From Cinnamomum chago (Eukaryota; Streptophyta; Magnoliopsida; Laurales; Lauraceae), in assembly GCA_038049695.1 (NCBI GenBank), contig CP142460.1, forward strand, positions 25,452,001 through 25,516,000: a DNA stretch of 64,000 nt, given 5' to 3'. The stretch's first letter is position 1; every line of letters begins with the position of its first letter. The notes below the pieces were generated by a model. That model was given only the letters and a program-made list of their open reading frames with translations, did no database searches and was not told where the DNA came from. Positions 42,480 through 54,757 of this stretch are shown here, one piece after another. The translations under genes were made by a program, and so were the position numbers.

Positions 42480-43302
42480 TTGAAGGAAATCTCACATTGA
42501 TTAAAAAGAATGGAGAGTGGTATAACAACAAAAATATACTTTAAACCATGGGTACTATTTAGGTTTGTGTGCATTAAACCATAGGCATTGCATTGTTTGG
42601 ACAGTGGTTATTACTAGTATGTTAGGATTTCCTGTTATTGTTTCTGGTTATTTATTCATGCTTTATGCCTAGCTTCAATTCATTGTATTCTCTTGATTAT
42701 CATGCATGTCATTACTCTTATACTTGATGCATGTCATGATTATTTATATCTTGCTTATCTATTGCTCAACATGTCGTTGACTCTGTTCCTTGGTGTGCAG
42801 ACACCTCAGGTGAGTACTACTATGAGGAACAGGCAGGTGAGGAGATCCCAGAGGATCTCCAACCGGTTGAGGAGGAACGAGAGTGGCGTGCCGATGACGT
42901 AGAGTAGCGTCATCATTCCCGGCACAAGAGAGATTCATTGAGACTTCTTTATATTCTTTTATTCTTTATCTCTCGTTGAAACTTTCACTATTGACTTCTT
43001 TATTGTTTAAATGGCCTTGATTAGTGGGACGACCATTGTAATAAATTAATTTCTTTGTTTAAGTTTTATTTTACTCCTTGTTCAACTTTAACTATTAATG
43101 AGATTTGTTATTCATTGCTTTGAAATTTAATATGCCTCAAATTGTATGAATTCCGCAATTTTATATTACTTGAGGTTTGAAATGCAATATCGTCACAGCG
43201 AACTTACGATCCTTGGGCTTAAAGGGCAAAATTTTTTAATTAGCCCTAAATCTCACTCCCCAGATCCGGTTTATTCTCTAATCGGGTTCGAGGGACGTGA
43301 CA
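42480..43302 (+). repeat. Long Gypsy LTR remnant 1 (3' part)
   Basis: The block ends in CGGGTTCGAGGGACGTGACA, like the end of the long LTR at 57470 (GGGGGCGTGACA). It has the same internal layout as that LTR: an AT-rich stretch, a short acidic reading tail (42801-42905, DTSGEYYYEEQAGEEIPEDL ... ADDVE stop), then 350-400 bp of AT-rich sequence. The 5' limit is uncertain. Confidence 0.5.
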
Positions 43303-46096
43303 CTTAATACTATATTAATTATAATTAATTGGTTATTAGTTAATTAAGTGTGTTTAGAGTCTTAGCGAGTCAGGTTTGACGTGTGGATCACGCGTGCAAA
43401 GTCTCGAGCGATTTCGAGTGCGTTTGGGCATAATAGGCGGTTTGTTTGCAATTTCGGAAAGTTTTTAGGGGGTTTTATGAGATTATGAGTTTTTGTGAGT
43501 TTGGGTGCATCGCGTAGGTCTCAACGTTTAATGAACTTTAGCCTTCCGTCATGTTTTGATTCGACGCGTCGGAGGGGCCCAAATAATCGCTTTAGGGGAC
43601 CGGAGAACTAAATTGTAATTCCCACAATTGCCTAACCTAATATAACCAATGACTTACCTCTTCATTCCTCTCTTCCATCTCTTTCTCTCTTTCTCCCATT
43701 CACCCATCTCCCTCACTCCTCACCATTTCCGGCCACCGGAGCTCCGACGTCACCAGTGAACACTTCTATCTTCTTCACCAAGCCTTCAAGACAACAACCA
43801 TCTCCCTTTCAAAGTCCCTCCCTTACCAACCATTGATAGGTAAGCTCCCAAAGCTTTTAGGTTTAGCTTTTCTTCCTTCCTTTGATTAGAAATGGAATAG
43901 CCTAGCTCACATCAACCCATTGCATTCATTTATAGGATTGATTTTGGGTTGAGAGTGGCTTTCTTCAAGTTTGAGCTCAAAGTGGGAATTTCCCCAATTT
44001 TCCTTGTTTTAGTGAAGCTCTTCATCAAGGCAAGTAGATATCTACATTTATGTTTAGATATGTTTGTCTCTCTTGATTTGGATGATTGATAATGGTTTAG
44101 ATGTCCACATGCTCATTTGATGCTTAGGATCCTTGAAATATGTTAATTAGGTTAACGTATGAATGGAATACGTATGGAATGGTTGAGGAGGGTGTTTACC
44201 TCATTTGGAGAGGGCTAGGCTTTATTGTTTTGTGTTTACAGGTGTGGATGTGAAATGGGAGATGTGTTTCCCAAATTAGAACCAGAAACAGAGTTTTGAA
44301 GGTGATTCTGTAGCTTCACGGTTAGCTGAAAATTGGTAGCTGCTAGCCGTGAATGCCTCGCGTGGCTAACTGTGAGGTAGCCGTGGAGGTTATGTCTTTA
44401 GCCTTTTGGTCCACGGTCAGGTGACCTGGCAGCCACATTTCCAGAGAGCACCCTTTTTGGGCCTTTTGCACAAGCAGTCACCTCCGCGGCTAACCCAATT
44501 GGTTGGTTAACCGCCAGTGCTGTTTATTTTTAGTTTGAATCCATTTTTGGGATAGGGATCTCTAACCTAGTTTGGATGGACCTAGGTGGATCTTTGGCTA
44601 CCCTTTTTGAACTCATTGACTATTTGTGAAGATGTTTTGAGCCGACGTTCTTCACGATTATTCCGGTTGTATCAGGATTTGACCTACCTCAATCGTGAAC
44701 GGTTTGGGACAATGGGATACCCTCCCTTGTATCTATGCATGAAAATTAATTGTTCGGGTATCGCGAACCCTAACTCCTTTCGTTGACTGAGTATGGATGT
44801 ACGAGACTTCAGGAATGACATTTGACTTATGATTTGGATTGTTATCGATTCTGATTCCAAATTGTATCGTTTGGTACTTGTCTACATATAACGAATATGT
44901 TCATTAGCTTGCTTTACTTTGTTTTGTTTGGGATCACATGAAGAACTTAGATGATGGACTTAGGATCCCCTTTGATGTTTTGTTTGTTCTAAAGTTCTAT
45001 TGAAGTGTTGATGCTAGGTGGCTTTGATCGTAAAGGCTCGATGAGGACTACTTATGGTATTGATGTTTTGAAGTAAGTTTGCTCATTTTAGTCTTGATTT
45101 GATGATGAAAAAGTAGTCTCTTTTGTTAATGAATCTTGTTCACACAGTCTAGCCCTTCACTATTGTATGCTTAGGACTCTTAGTGTCAGGCACCACTCAG
45201 TTGTTAACATTCAACACAGCTGGGGCACCACCATGTGTGAGGGCTTTGAAATTTTGGGCTGTCTGCAGTACGGATTTTTATATTTTAGATGGATGTACAC
45301 CATCGGATACCCTTTTGAAAAGAAGTAATGAAGATTGGTTTTGAATGGTATCATTTTGCTTGCTTACCGGGTTTTTATCCCGTGCCTATTGATATCTCTA
45401 CCACAGCTTAGTGAGAGTAGGGAGGGCAATGACATTATCCCGTGGTAATTAGCATGTGTGGACTGCATATCTTACTAGATGTTTATGTTAGATTATTTTG
45501 ATTCAAATGCTATACATTTTCTATGATCTTGTCTATCATTTACTCTGATTTGTACTGCATATCTATGAATGTGATATATATTGCCTGCCAACCGTCGTGT
45601 TTGATGATGATGCTCATGGTGCATAGGTACCGAGCCCTTCTACACCGAGGAGGAGACAATGGAGGAAGTTCAGGTAGATCTGTCTGATGACCTCCAAGAC
45701 TACTGTACGGACAACGTTGTATAGCCGTACTGTCCCCGTACTTGAGAGCCTTCACGCTGGCTATATCAAGGATTAGATGTATTTTTATTAGGCCCGAGTT
45801 TTAGTGTTGCCTTTTATGGTAAATAATATTTTTGGTTTAATTGTTTCAAACTTGAACTCTAGTTAATACATCTCAGTATTTGCTCATTTGCTCTTAACTA
45901 TACATCTTCTTAAGATACCACTTGTATTTATGAGCTTCCGCTATGGTTTTATGTGTCCGAGGAAATGTTTGTACCTCACAGTGGTCTTCAATCCATGAGA
46001 CATGATTGGAGCCACGTGTCGTTTGTTAATGTTGGAAAATTTTAAATGGCCCTAATCTCAAGCATAATCCCTGGTTTAACGATTGAGGGCGTGACA
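43303..46096 (+). repeat. Long Gypsy LTR remnant 2 (~2.8 kb, possible solo LTR)
   Basis: The start (CTTAATACTATATTAATTAT) resembles the U3 start of the LTR at 49215 in layout. A leader-like segment around 43640-43860 is CT-rich. CAACCGTCGTGTTTGATGA near 45590 parallels GACCGTCGTGTCTGATACT at 51760, and the end is GAGGGCGTGACA. Between these a short acidic tail ends ...LQDYCTDNVV stop (45625-45724). It has no internal genes. A target duplication was not found. Confidence 0.5.
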
Positions 46097-47366
46097 CCGG
46101 ATGTCGTGATTTGAAATCTCAATGTATAAATAATTATAGAATCATTTCATTTTTTTTGCCTTGAAATAAAAAACAAGAAAATTAAAACACAATGGAACGA
46201 TTTCATCTTCTAAGGATCGCAATAGCACAGAGGTAAAGACCAATAATTGTGTAACTCACGGGTAGAGAATGATATCTATAACTTGACAGAATGGAGAATA
46301 GCGTAAGAGATGTTAATGTATTTCATATTTGGCTCAATGGTGAGCAAATGTATATGTAGCATCTTACGAGTGTAGGATGTTACTGAGATAAGAGAGAAGT
46401 AGATCTTACAAGTGTAAGTTGTTATAGAGATAAGAGATAAAAAGTTACAAGGATAAGGTAGAATGAGTTAGAGAAGGTTGTTTGTTGAGAGAGATCCGAT
46501 GGTAGGTGAATAATGATGTTTGTTGAGAGATATCAAATGGTGGGCCTGTGCATCATGTAATAGTTTTGAAAAGAATGATGTTTGTTGAGAGACAACTATT
46601 GTTCTGTTGCATTTTGACACCTATTATTCCAAGTGAGAACTGAAAATCTATAGTTTCGATATTTTTGTGCTTACAGAGTAAAATTCCATAAGAAAATTTT
46701 GAGGGAACAGGCTTGTATGTATATCCAAATACCGTTTCTTGTTTTCTATTCCGTAGAAATGGGAAAATGCTCCCACAAAAGGATGTCAAACGGGCCATAA
46801 GGATCTCCTTGAGGACTTTTGCTTAATTCTTGGACAATTAATAAGCTTTTAATAAATCAGTAGCTTACTTCTGCAAACGTACTTGTACTTAAAGACATTA
46901 AGCCCTAGCCAATATATTAAGAGCTAGGCTTTCGGAGAATAATGAGAAATATCTAGGGAATCCTCTAATTTTCAATAGGAATAAAATTGTTTCTTTGATG
47001 CTCTAGTCACCAAGACTAAAAAAAATCTCGCTTTTCTTCCTTTAGGTAAGTGATAGATACAGGGAATCTTCAATCATCAAGAGAGTTACCCAAGGATCTA
47101 TTTATAGACCCAAAAACCCTAAATCCCTCCTCCCATCAAGGAGTGTAAATCTCCCTGATTTTATTTTCATCCCTTAATCTTTAGCATAAATGGCGACTCT
47201 ATTAAAACTATTGGTTGGCCCAAAGAAAAACCGCAAATGGAAATGCAAATGGGAAGGATCAAGCTTACCATTTATGCGGTCATGTGGGCAACATTAGAAT
47301 AATCGGTCCAACACTTGTGCTAAATGTTGATAATTAACAAGCAAGCATACGTTCAAAGTTAACGAT
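46097..47366. other. Unassigned AT-rich sequence
   Basis: Repeated phrases such as TGATGTTTGTTGAGAGA (46480-46590, three times) and TTACGAGTGTAGG(A)TGTTA/TTACAAGTGTAAGTTGTTA (46360-46430) suggest small local duplications. No gene or complete element was recognised. Confidence 0.4.
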
Positions 47367-47601
47367 TAGGGGTGTCAATTCAGCCCTTTAACGAGGGGCT
47401 CAGCCCGCAAAAGCCCTCAAAGCGAGGGTTTCTTTTTTTGTCCTAAAGCCCGAGGGTAGGGTAGGTTCTTATTTGGAAAAACCCGCAATCTTGAGGGCCG
47501 AGCTAGAACTTGACTTATCTGACCCGAGGGGGCCCAGCCTGTCCTTAGTTTATTAAATATATAAATCTTTGAAGATTTTTTATGAAGCTACTTTAAAATT
47601 T

Positions 47602-48652
47602 GGGATTTTTACGTAAAAATTAATTTTAAATCTTAATTCAATGGTTTTATGAAGAAAAATCATAAAATGACAAGGGAGTTGTTCGTACATTTTTTATGAC
47701 AAAACTACCCCAATTGACGATATCATCAACTTACATTGCAAAAAACTATGTGTTGCTTTATCTTTCTCTATCTAGTGATGGAAAGTTTGTGAAAACTATT
47801 GCATTTTGTGTCCCGGATGTCTTATTTAGGTGTGTGGATCCCATGCTTGATTTTCGCTCATTTCTCGCCCCTTATTAAAGTGTATTCTTATGACTTTGGA
47901 GGGTGTAAATTTGGAGTACAAGGTGTTCGATGAAATGCCGAAATGAGGATTTTCTCTCTATTTAGTCGGTGGCTTTGAGTGAGGTTAAAGTGGATGGATT
48001 TGGGTATTCTCATATCTATTTGTATTTTTCAAGAGAGTTCTGTGCTCACAAAGCATACCCAAATCCATCTCCTCCAACCTCACTCAAAGCCACTAACTAA
48101 ATCGAGAGAAAATCCTCATTTCGAAATTTCATTGAACACCTGTACTCAAATTCACACCCTCAAAAGTCATGAGAATACACTTTAACAAGGGGTGAGAAAT
48201 GAGACCCAAATCCATCTCCTCTAACCTCACTCAAAGCCACTAACTAAATCAAGAGAAAATCCTCATTTCGGCATTTCATCAAATACCTTGTACTCCAAAT
48301 TCACACCCTAAAAAGTCATGAGAATACACTTTAATAAGGGGTGAGAAATGAGTGGAAATCAAGCATGGGATATCCACACACCTAAGGAAGATTGCCAAGA
48401 CCACCTAAATAAGACAACCGAGACACAAAATGCAATAGTTTTCACAAAATTTCCATCACTAGATAGAGAAAGATTAAGCAACACAGTTTTTTGCAATGGA
48501 AGTTGACAATATCGTCAACTGGGTTGATGATATCGTCAACTGGGGTAGTTTTGTTACAAAAAAGTGTGCAAACAACTCTCTTATCATTTTATGATTTTTC
48601 TTCATAAAACCGTTGAATTAAGATTTAAAATTAATTTTTTCGTGAAAATCCC
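47602..48652. mobile_element. Mutator-type foldback element with long TIRs
   Basis: The ends are GGGATTTTTACG and CGTGAAAATCCC, flanked by a perfect 9-bp duplication TTAAAATTT (47593-47601 and 48653-48661), the size typical of Mutator-like elements. The left arm (47602 to about 48030) is the reverse complement of the right arm. The right arm also contains an internal duplication (about 48050-48200 and 48205-48352, starting ACCCAAATCCATCTCCTC). The 60-68-codon open frames are arm sequence. It sits within the hAT element. Confidence 0.88.
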
Positions 48653-48989
48653 TTAAAATTTTTAAGAAGTATCCACCTATTCAATTATCTTTACTAGAAG
48701 TGATTAAAATACATAGTTTATTGGTACAAAAGTTAGATAGTATAGATATATTTTGTAGAAATATGACTTAAAAATGGTGGAAGATTTTGATAAATATTTA
48801 GAGAAAAATAATAACGTATTTGAAATGGTCATACAAAGAGTATTGTGTGATTTATAATACACCAACAACAACATTGTCAAATGTGCATAAAATTAATTTA
48901 GTAAAAAAAGTTACTAAGTTTGAAGATGATTCTTTAATGTTTGAGGAACAAATGATCAAACAACTATTTTAGAGGAAAAATCTAAATTA

Positions 48990-49214
48990 GACTGTTATTT
49001 GGAGGCCTCAAGGGATAAATCTACAAATTTCAATAGAATGGATTGGTGGAAAGTTCATTAAGAAAAATATTCAATTATTTCAAGAATGGCTTGTGACATT
49101 TTAGCAATTCCAGTTTCAATGAAATCTTCTGAATCAGCATTTAGTACAGAAGGAAGAGTGCATGACAGGTTTAGGAGTTGTATAAAATCTAAGATCGTAG
49201 AAGTTTTAATTTGT
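48990..49214 (+). pseudogene. hAT transposase dimerisation domain, truncated by the Gypsy insertion
   Basis: FNRMDWWKVH precedes a stop and then MACDILAIPVSMKSSESAFS leads into TEGRVHDRFRSCIKSKIVEV, the usual hAT C-terminal signature. The LTR of the Gypsy element begins in the codon after VLIC. Upstream pieces (48780-48980) are too degenerate to align. Confidence 0.85.
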
Positions 49215-52200
49215 GTCAGGTCCCGACTCAGGTTTAGTATATTTTATTACTATTTTAACTGTGATTAGTCTCTAAGTGGGAGTAGAGGACGATTAGCTTA
49301 GATTTTTAGTTAGATAGAATTTTGAATAGTTTTGGGGAATTTTGAGCGCGTTGAGTCTGATCTGACCGGGCCCGGGGTGGCTTGTGTCACACGTGTTAGC
49401 ACGGGAATTTGATTTATTTGATTTTGAAAAACATTGATTTTGATATTTTTGAATTTTTTATTTCGATCCCGACAACTTTCATGTTCGCTCCATTTGCATT
49501 TGAAACCCAGAAATCGCGGTTTTCGATAAAAAGGGGCAAATTCGTCTTTTTACACTAAATCTGTGCATAAATTTCGAAATTTGTAAACCATGAGGAAAAT
49601 ATACTTTTTGAAAACTAAATTCTTCGACGATCATTTTTCTCTACTTCGTTGACTTCATTTGGGACCCACAAAAGGGAGTTTTAAAGCCTCAAAGCATTAA
49701 GACTATTGGGACCCGCACTACCCATTTAAAAGTCAAACCCATGATGGGTTCTTCATCTTCTTCACCCTTCATTTGTTTCTTGCAGCAGCTGAAACCAGAG
49801 AGTTTTCTCTCTTTCTTCTCAACCTCTTTTTCTTCTTGCATGTCTAGGAAGCTCAACCCAAATTGAAATTCTGACCCCGACCATGCATCATCTTCCTCAT
49901 GCAATGAGCAACCCAAAGACTCGATTTGTGCAAAATTCCTGCTGAAACCAACTTCATTTCTTATGCTTTTGTCGCTGGTTTTTTTTACACCTACAGTTAA
50001 GGTTTGTTTCTCCTTTTAGAGATGGGTTTTTCACACCCTTTGGAAGCTTTTTTTCTTGCATGCAAAGAAGCTCTTTGAGAGCTCCTTCTCCTTTCAAAAT
50101 ATTGAGTTTTTGAATGGGTTTTTCCCATGGGTTTTGGTGTAGGTTTGCAGCTGATTGTGTAGAGATTTTGGATGGTTGTAGTGACCCATTTTGTCTCAAG
50201 CAAGTGAATAATCAGGTCTCTTGATGCAAGTCATAAGGAAATTGATTTTCTGTTAAAGTGTGGTTTGAAAATGCTATTCAATTCATTAACTATTTTGAGC
50301 TATGGAAGTTGTGGTTTCAGGATGATTTTCTTATGTTTAGACTACTCTCAACTCTCTGCATATTCTGTTTTAATAGCATGGCATTACAATTTTTTTCTAT
50401 GGTTCAAACTGATGTGGAAAACTCAGTTGTTGATTTCTGCATTTACCTTTGTTAAACACTGACTTTGGTTCATGTTTATGGGAAACGAATGTGATTGAGA
50501 GATTGTTGGTGATTAAAGGGAGTTTGATGGAAGTTAAATGGAAGCGATTGACATTCAGTTTAGTGTCAAAAGGGAAGTGAATAAAGTTGTAAGAAGGAAG
50601 GAAGAGGGAAAAGATTCAAAGGAATGGGTGCAGATTCAATCGGACAGGGCAGAAGCCATGGCCGCTTGAGCGGACCAAGCTCTGCCTGGTAGTAGGGCAG
50701 GCCAGAGAGCTGGCCACTCGAGCGACCCAGTTATTGGATGGGCTCTGCTCGAGCGGACCCATTACCGCCCTGCCCAGGCCTATTTTTTGGGCCATTTCCT
50801 AGGTTGTTTTCAAGCCCATTTCAGGCCCTTTTTCCAGCCCATTTCCCCCATTATTTGAAGCCCATTTAACCCCTATTGGTGCATAGGGGTCTGGAATGAA
50901 TACATTGGATCGAATTATTTTGAATCGTGAAATTTAAATGGAAAAAGTGATGGATTTGCTTGATGTTAGAATTACCTAGGAATTTATTTAAGTCTTAATA
51001 TACATACACTTTATATCCTTAATTGTTGGAGATCTTCATTGGCACCAAGGTCCTCATATATTATCGACATTAGGAGCCTAAGTGTATATCGAGACGACCC
51101 GTGGTAAGCCATTGGACCATTATACACTAATTCATTCCAAGTGATAAAACTTATTTTTTTTTCTTTTGTAAATTGATTTGAAATGGATTGAATGATTCTC
51201 CACGTTTGAAAATATCAATAAGACTACTCATTTGATTTGTTCGCTATTGTTCGATTGTTATTATTCAAGAGTAGTCATTTTTATCGATGAAAATGTATTG
51301 AAATGATTTGATATATTGATTTAAATTTTGAAATGCACCACTAAGCTTAGGTTACCTTGTTGGGCTGATCACCTGGCTTGGGATCTTTAAATTATCTGCC
51401 AAGTGCAGTTTGAACTCTGTCTGCTCTGGCCATGGCAACGGTTCTGTATTCTGGTCCCACGGGTACTGGCAACGGTTTCTGTTTGTCTGTTCCGACCATC
51501 TCATATGGCCACGGTTATTTGTTTGTGTGCTCTTGTTACTTCGGTAATAGGATAATATAGTTAAATGTGGTTTGCCAATATTTTTTTTATGTGTCAGTTA
51601 GTCCGAAATACTTAAATCATGAAATTCTTTTATTTGCACATAAATGGTTCATTTGATTTATTCCTTATATATGTTTCGTTTTAACTGCATTTTTATGACT
51701 CTAAACATGATATTTATAAAACTTGCATATCTTATCTGTTTTATTCACCTGTCAGACCGTCGTGTCTGATACTTTTTGTTTGGTGTCAGATGTCGGACCC
51801 GCAGCCTTTGAGGCGGAGCGCGCGGAGGAGGCAATAGGGCCTCCAGTGGAGCACAGATGGCAACCAAATGATGTCATGTAGACGTCATGTTGGGTCTGGA
51901 GTTTGATAACATCTTTTGGGGAATGACTTTTATTTTGGGAACTTTGTTTTTGGCCTCTGTTGGCCTTGTTGGGTTGTATAACTTTAATATACTTTTGTGA
52001 TCCTCACAACTCGAATTAACCTTGGGTTATGCTCTTGTATATATTTCTCTTTTGATATAAAGCTTGTGTTGTTATCTTATGTTTCAATTTGTTTTTATTT
52101 TTCTACATGCTTCCGCACATTACTATTTGTTGTCTATTGATTGATTGGTTGTGATGGATCGTCTGGAATCCTCACCGCAGAATCCTGTGGGAAAATAATT

Positions 52201-52289
52201 AGCGCGTGCGGGAGGAATTTTCAGACCCGTCGCGCCGCGTCCCCCGGATTAAGGACTTGATTATCAGGGCCTCAGTCCTAGGTCGAGAC
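49215..52289 (+). repeat. 5' LTR of the Gypsy element (~3.07 kb)
   Basis: It starts TGTCAGGTCCCGACTCAGG. Open frames in it (49.7-50.2 kb, 50.26-50.46 kb) are conserved in the right LTR only because the LTRs are copies, and they carry no known domain. A short acidic tail (DVGPAAFEAERAEEAIGPPV ... WQPNDVM stop) lies at 51789-51881 after an intron-like TTTGGTGTCAG acceptor. The LTR is unusually long but within the Tekay/Del range. Confidence 0.9.
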
Positions 52290-52386
52290 TTGGTATCAGA
52301 GCGAGAAATATGTCGGGCAATTAAAAGACATTAGAAACATAGGGACGTGGAGAGGATCCGTTAGAATTCTCATTAGTTAGTATCGC

Positions 52387-53516
52387 ATGAGGGATTGTGG
52401 ATGCATTTTCCTTGATGTAATTTATTGTACTAACAAATGGTTTTGCAGCAAAGTTCCTCCACGCAGGGACCACTCAAACACAAATCCTTCTTCCAGCAAT
52501 GCTCATACTGCAGGCTCCTCTGAAGATAATCAATTTCAAAACTTTATGCAAATGATGATTGAACAGCAACAGAAAACAAATGAGATGATCATGGAACAAC
52601 AAAGAAAAGCCAATGAGAATCAAGCCAAATTGGAGGAGCAGATGGCCAGGAAAGATGAGGAATTAACACAAGTGAAGAGGCAGTCGTTGGAAGTGTTGGG
52701 CAGGAGACTAGAACATGTACAACCTCAACACATGGGTCCTCATATTGTTATCAATAACCGTGACGACAACTCGACTACATTATTCGAACGCTTCCAAACA
52801 AGAGGTCCAAAAGAATTCACCGAAAATGAGGATCCTTTGACAGCATATGACTGGTTAGTCCATCCAAAGAATATCTTCGACCTTTTCAGTGCACAGGCAG
52901 ACAGCGAGTTCTTCTAGCAGCCTCTATGTTTATCGGCTTGGCTGACATTTAGTGGAAAACACTCAAGGAAAGCTATTAGGACATTGCTAATGATATCGCT
53001 TGAGCTACTTTCAAGAAACAGTTCACTAAGAAGTATGTACCCGCTCATATCAAGAGACAGATGGCGGTGGATTCCAGCTACTCACACAAGGAGACATGAC
53101 AGTCCTCGAATATGTTACAAAGTTTGAGAGACTGTCTCAGTATGCACCAGAGCTCGTCAATACCGAGGAGGAAAAGATTATCAAATTCCTTGCGGGACGT
53201 AACCCTATTATTGAAAGAGATGCTTTAGGTGTTGTCCTACCAGCCACATTCCAAGAGGCAGTCAAGCGAGCTTATAAATTTGAAAACATCAATAACAAGA
53301 ATATTAAGGATGCCCAGAGGAAACGTCAGCAGCAAGGACAAAAATCCTATCAAGGCAAAAGGTCAAGGCCAAATCAAAACACTGAAAAGACAAGGTGGAT
53401 GTGAACATTGTGGCAAAAACCATCCTTCCCACCTATGTTACAGAGTCACTGGTGGATGCTTTAAGTGTGGCCTTACAGATCATTTGATGAAAGATTGTCT
53501 AAACAATAGGAACTAG
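52387..53516 (+). pseudogene. Gypsy gag with zinc knuckle
   Basis: The first frame (to 52917) has a Gln/Lys-rich helical start (IEQQQKTNEMIMEQQRKANE) and the capsid start FQTRGPKEFTENEDPLTAYDWL, ending at a stop. A second piece (53096-53404, MTVLEYVTKFERLSQYAPEL, GRNPIIERDALGVVLPATFQ) is the capsid C-terminal half, and a shifted frame gives CEHCGKNHPSHLCYRVTGGC FKCG...HLMKDC-type knuckles by 53516. Stops and shifts show it is inactive. Confidence 0.85.
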
Positions 53517-53699
53517 GGCAACATGCCACCTGAGCAGAACCAACAAGCAGCTCAGAACCAACCCAAGCAGCCACAACAACAGAACCAGCAACAACAGCCC
53601 CGCCAACAACCTTAGAATCAGCACGCTCGTCCACCTCAACAGAACAGGAATGTGCAACAAAGGAGACAGAACTAGAATAAAAACAGACCTTAACAACAA

Positions 53700-54110
53700 G
53701 GACGCATGTATCATCTGAATCAAGCGGGCGTGGATGCAGCGGGCAATGTAGTTGAAGGTATACTTTTTGTCTGTGGAATAGAAGCTAAAGTATTGTTTGA
53801 TCTTGGATCCACACATTCATTTCTATCTCCCATGTTTGCTAAGTTGATTGATGTGCCTGTTTGCGAACTAGACTTTATTCTAACTGTTACAACACCAGTA
53901 GGAAAACAAGTCGTGTGTACTATATTTTACCCTAGTTGTACAGTTGAGATAGGTGATGTCACATTCCCAGCAGACCTTATCCTACTAAACATGCATGACT
54001 TCGATGTCATTTTGGGGATGGATTAGTTGTTTGGACACCATGCTAGTATGGATTGTTTTAACAAAACTATTTCCTTCAAATTGGATGGAGCATCATCAGA
54101 GGTGGAATTT
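53700..54110 (+). pseudogene. Gypsy protease
   Basis: The frame reads GILFVCGIEAKVLFDLGSTH SFLS, then PVGKQVVCTIFYPSCTVEIG and LILLNMHDFDVILGMD followed by a TAG where W is usual. The active-site D-S-G reads D-L-G here. The Q-rich linker upstream (53517-53700) contains several stops. Confidence 0.85.
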
Positions 54111-54159
54111 CAGGGAGAGAAGGGTTTCATAGGCTGGTGTTATTTTAGCATTATCAGCA

Positions 54160-54757
54160 GTTAAACTATTGAGAAGTGGATGCGAGGGATTCATAGCATT
54201 TATTACAAAGGACAAACAGTCCCAAGGGGTGGAGCAAATCCCCATAGTGTGCGAATTTTTAGATGTATTTTCTAAAGAAATTTCAGGTTTACTGTCAGTC
54301 AGGGAAGTGGAATTTACCATAGAGCTTATGCCAGGAGCAGGTCCAATTTCCATCGCACCGTATAGAATGGCTCCGACAGAATTGGGTGAATTAAAACTTC
54401 AGTTACAATAGTTGGTGGAAAAATGTTTTATCAGACCAAGATATCACCGTGGGGAGCTCCGGTGTTGTTTGTCAAGAAGAAAGATGGAAGCTTGAGAATG
54501 TGCATAGATTACAGAAGATTGAACCAAGTGACCATAAAAAATAAATATCTGTTGCCAAGAATAGACGAGTTATTTGATCAATTGCAGGGAGAAGAGTATT
54601 TCTCGAAGATAGACTTGAGGTCCGGATATTATCAGCTGAGGGTAAGAGGGTCGGATGTACCGAAGACCGCCTTCCGGACAAGATACGGGCACTATGAATT
54701 TTTAGTAATGCCCTTTGGACTGGCGAACGCACCAGCTGTGTATACTCGTCTTTTTAC
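54160..54757 (+). pseudogene. Gypsy reverse transcriptase, N-terminal part only
   Basis: VCEFLDVFSKEISGLL, VEFTIELMPGAGPISIAPYR and, after a stop and frame change near 54411, [56 protein letters not shown] and ANAPAV are present. The sequence breaks off just before the region that would carry the YxDD active site, at the deletion junction near 54757. Confidence 0.9.

Noticed and set aside
49689-50203. Minus-strand open frames conserved between 49.7-50.2 kb and 54.9-55.4 kb
   Set aside because: Conservation is explained by the two LTR copies. There is no known domain, and the frames carry different changes in each copy.
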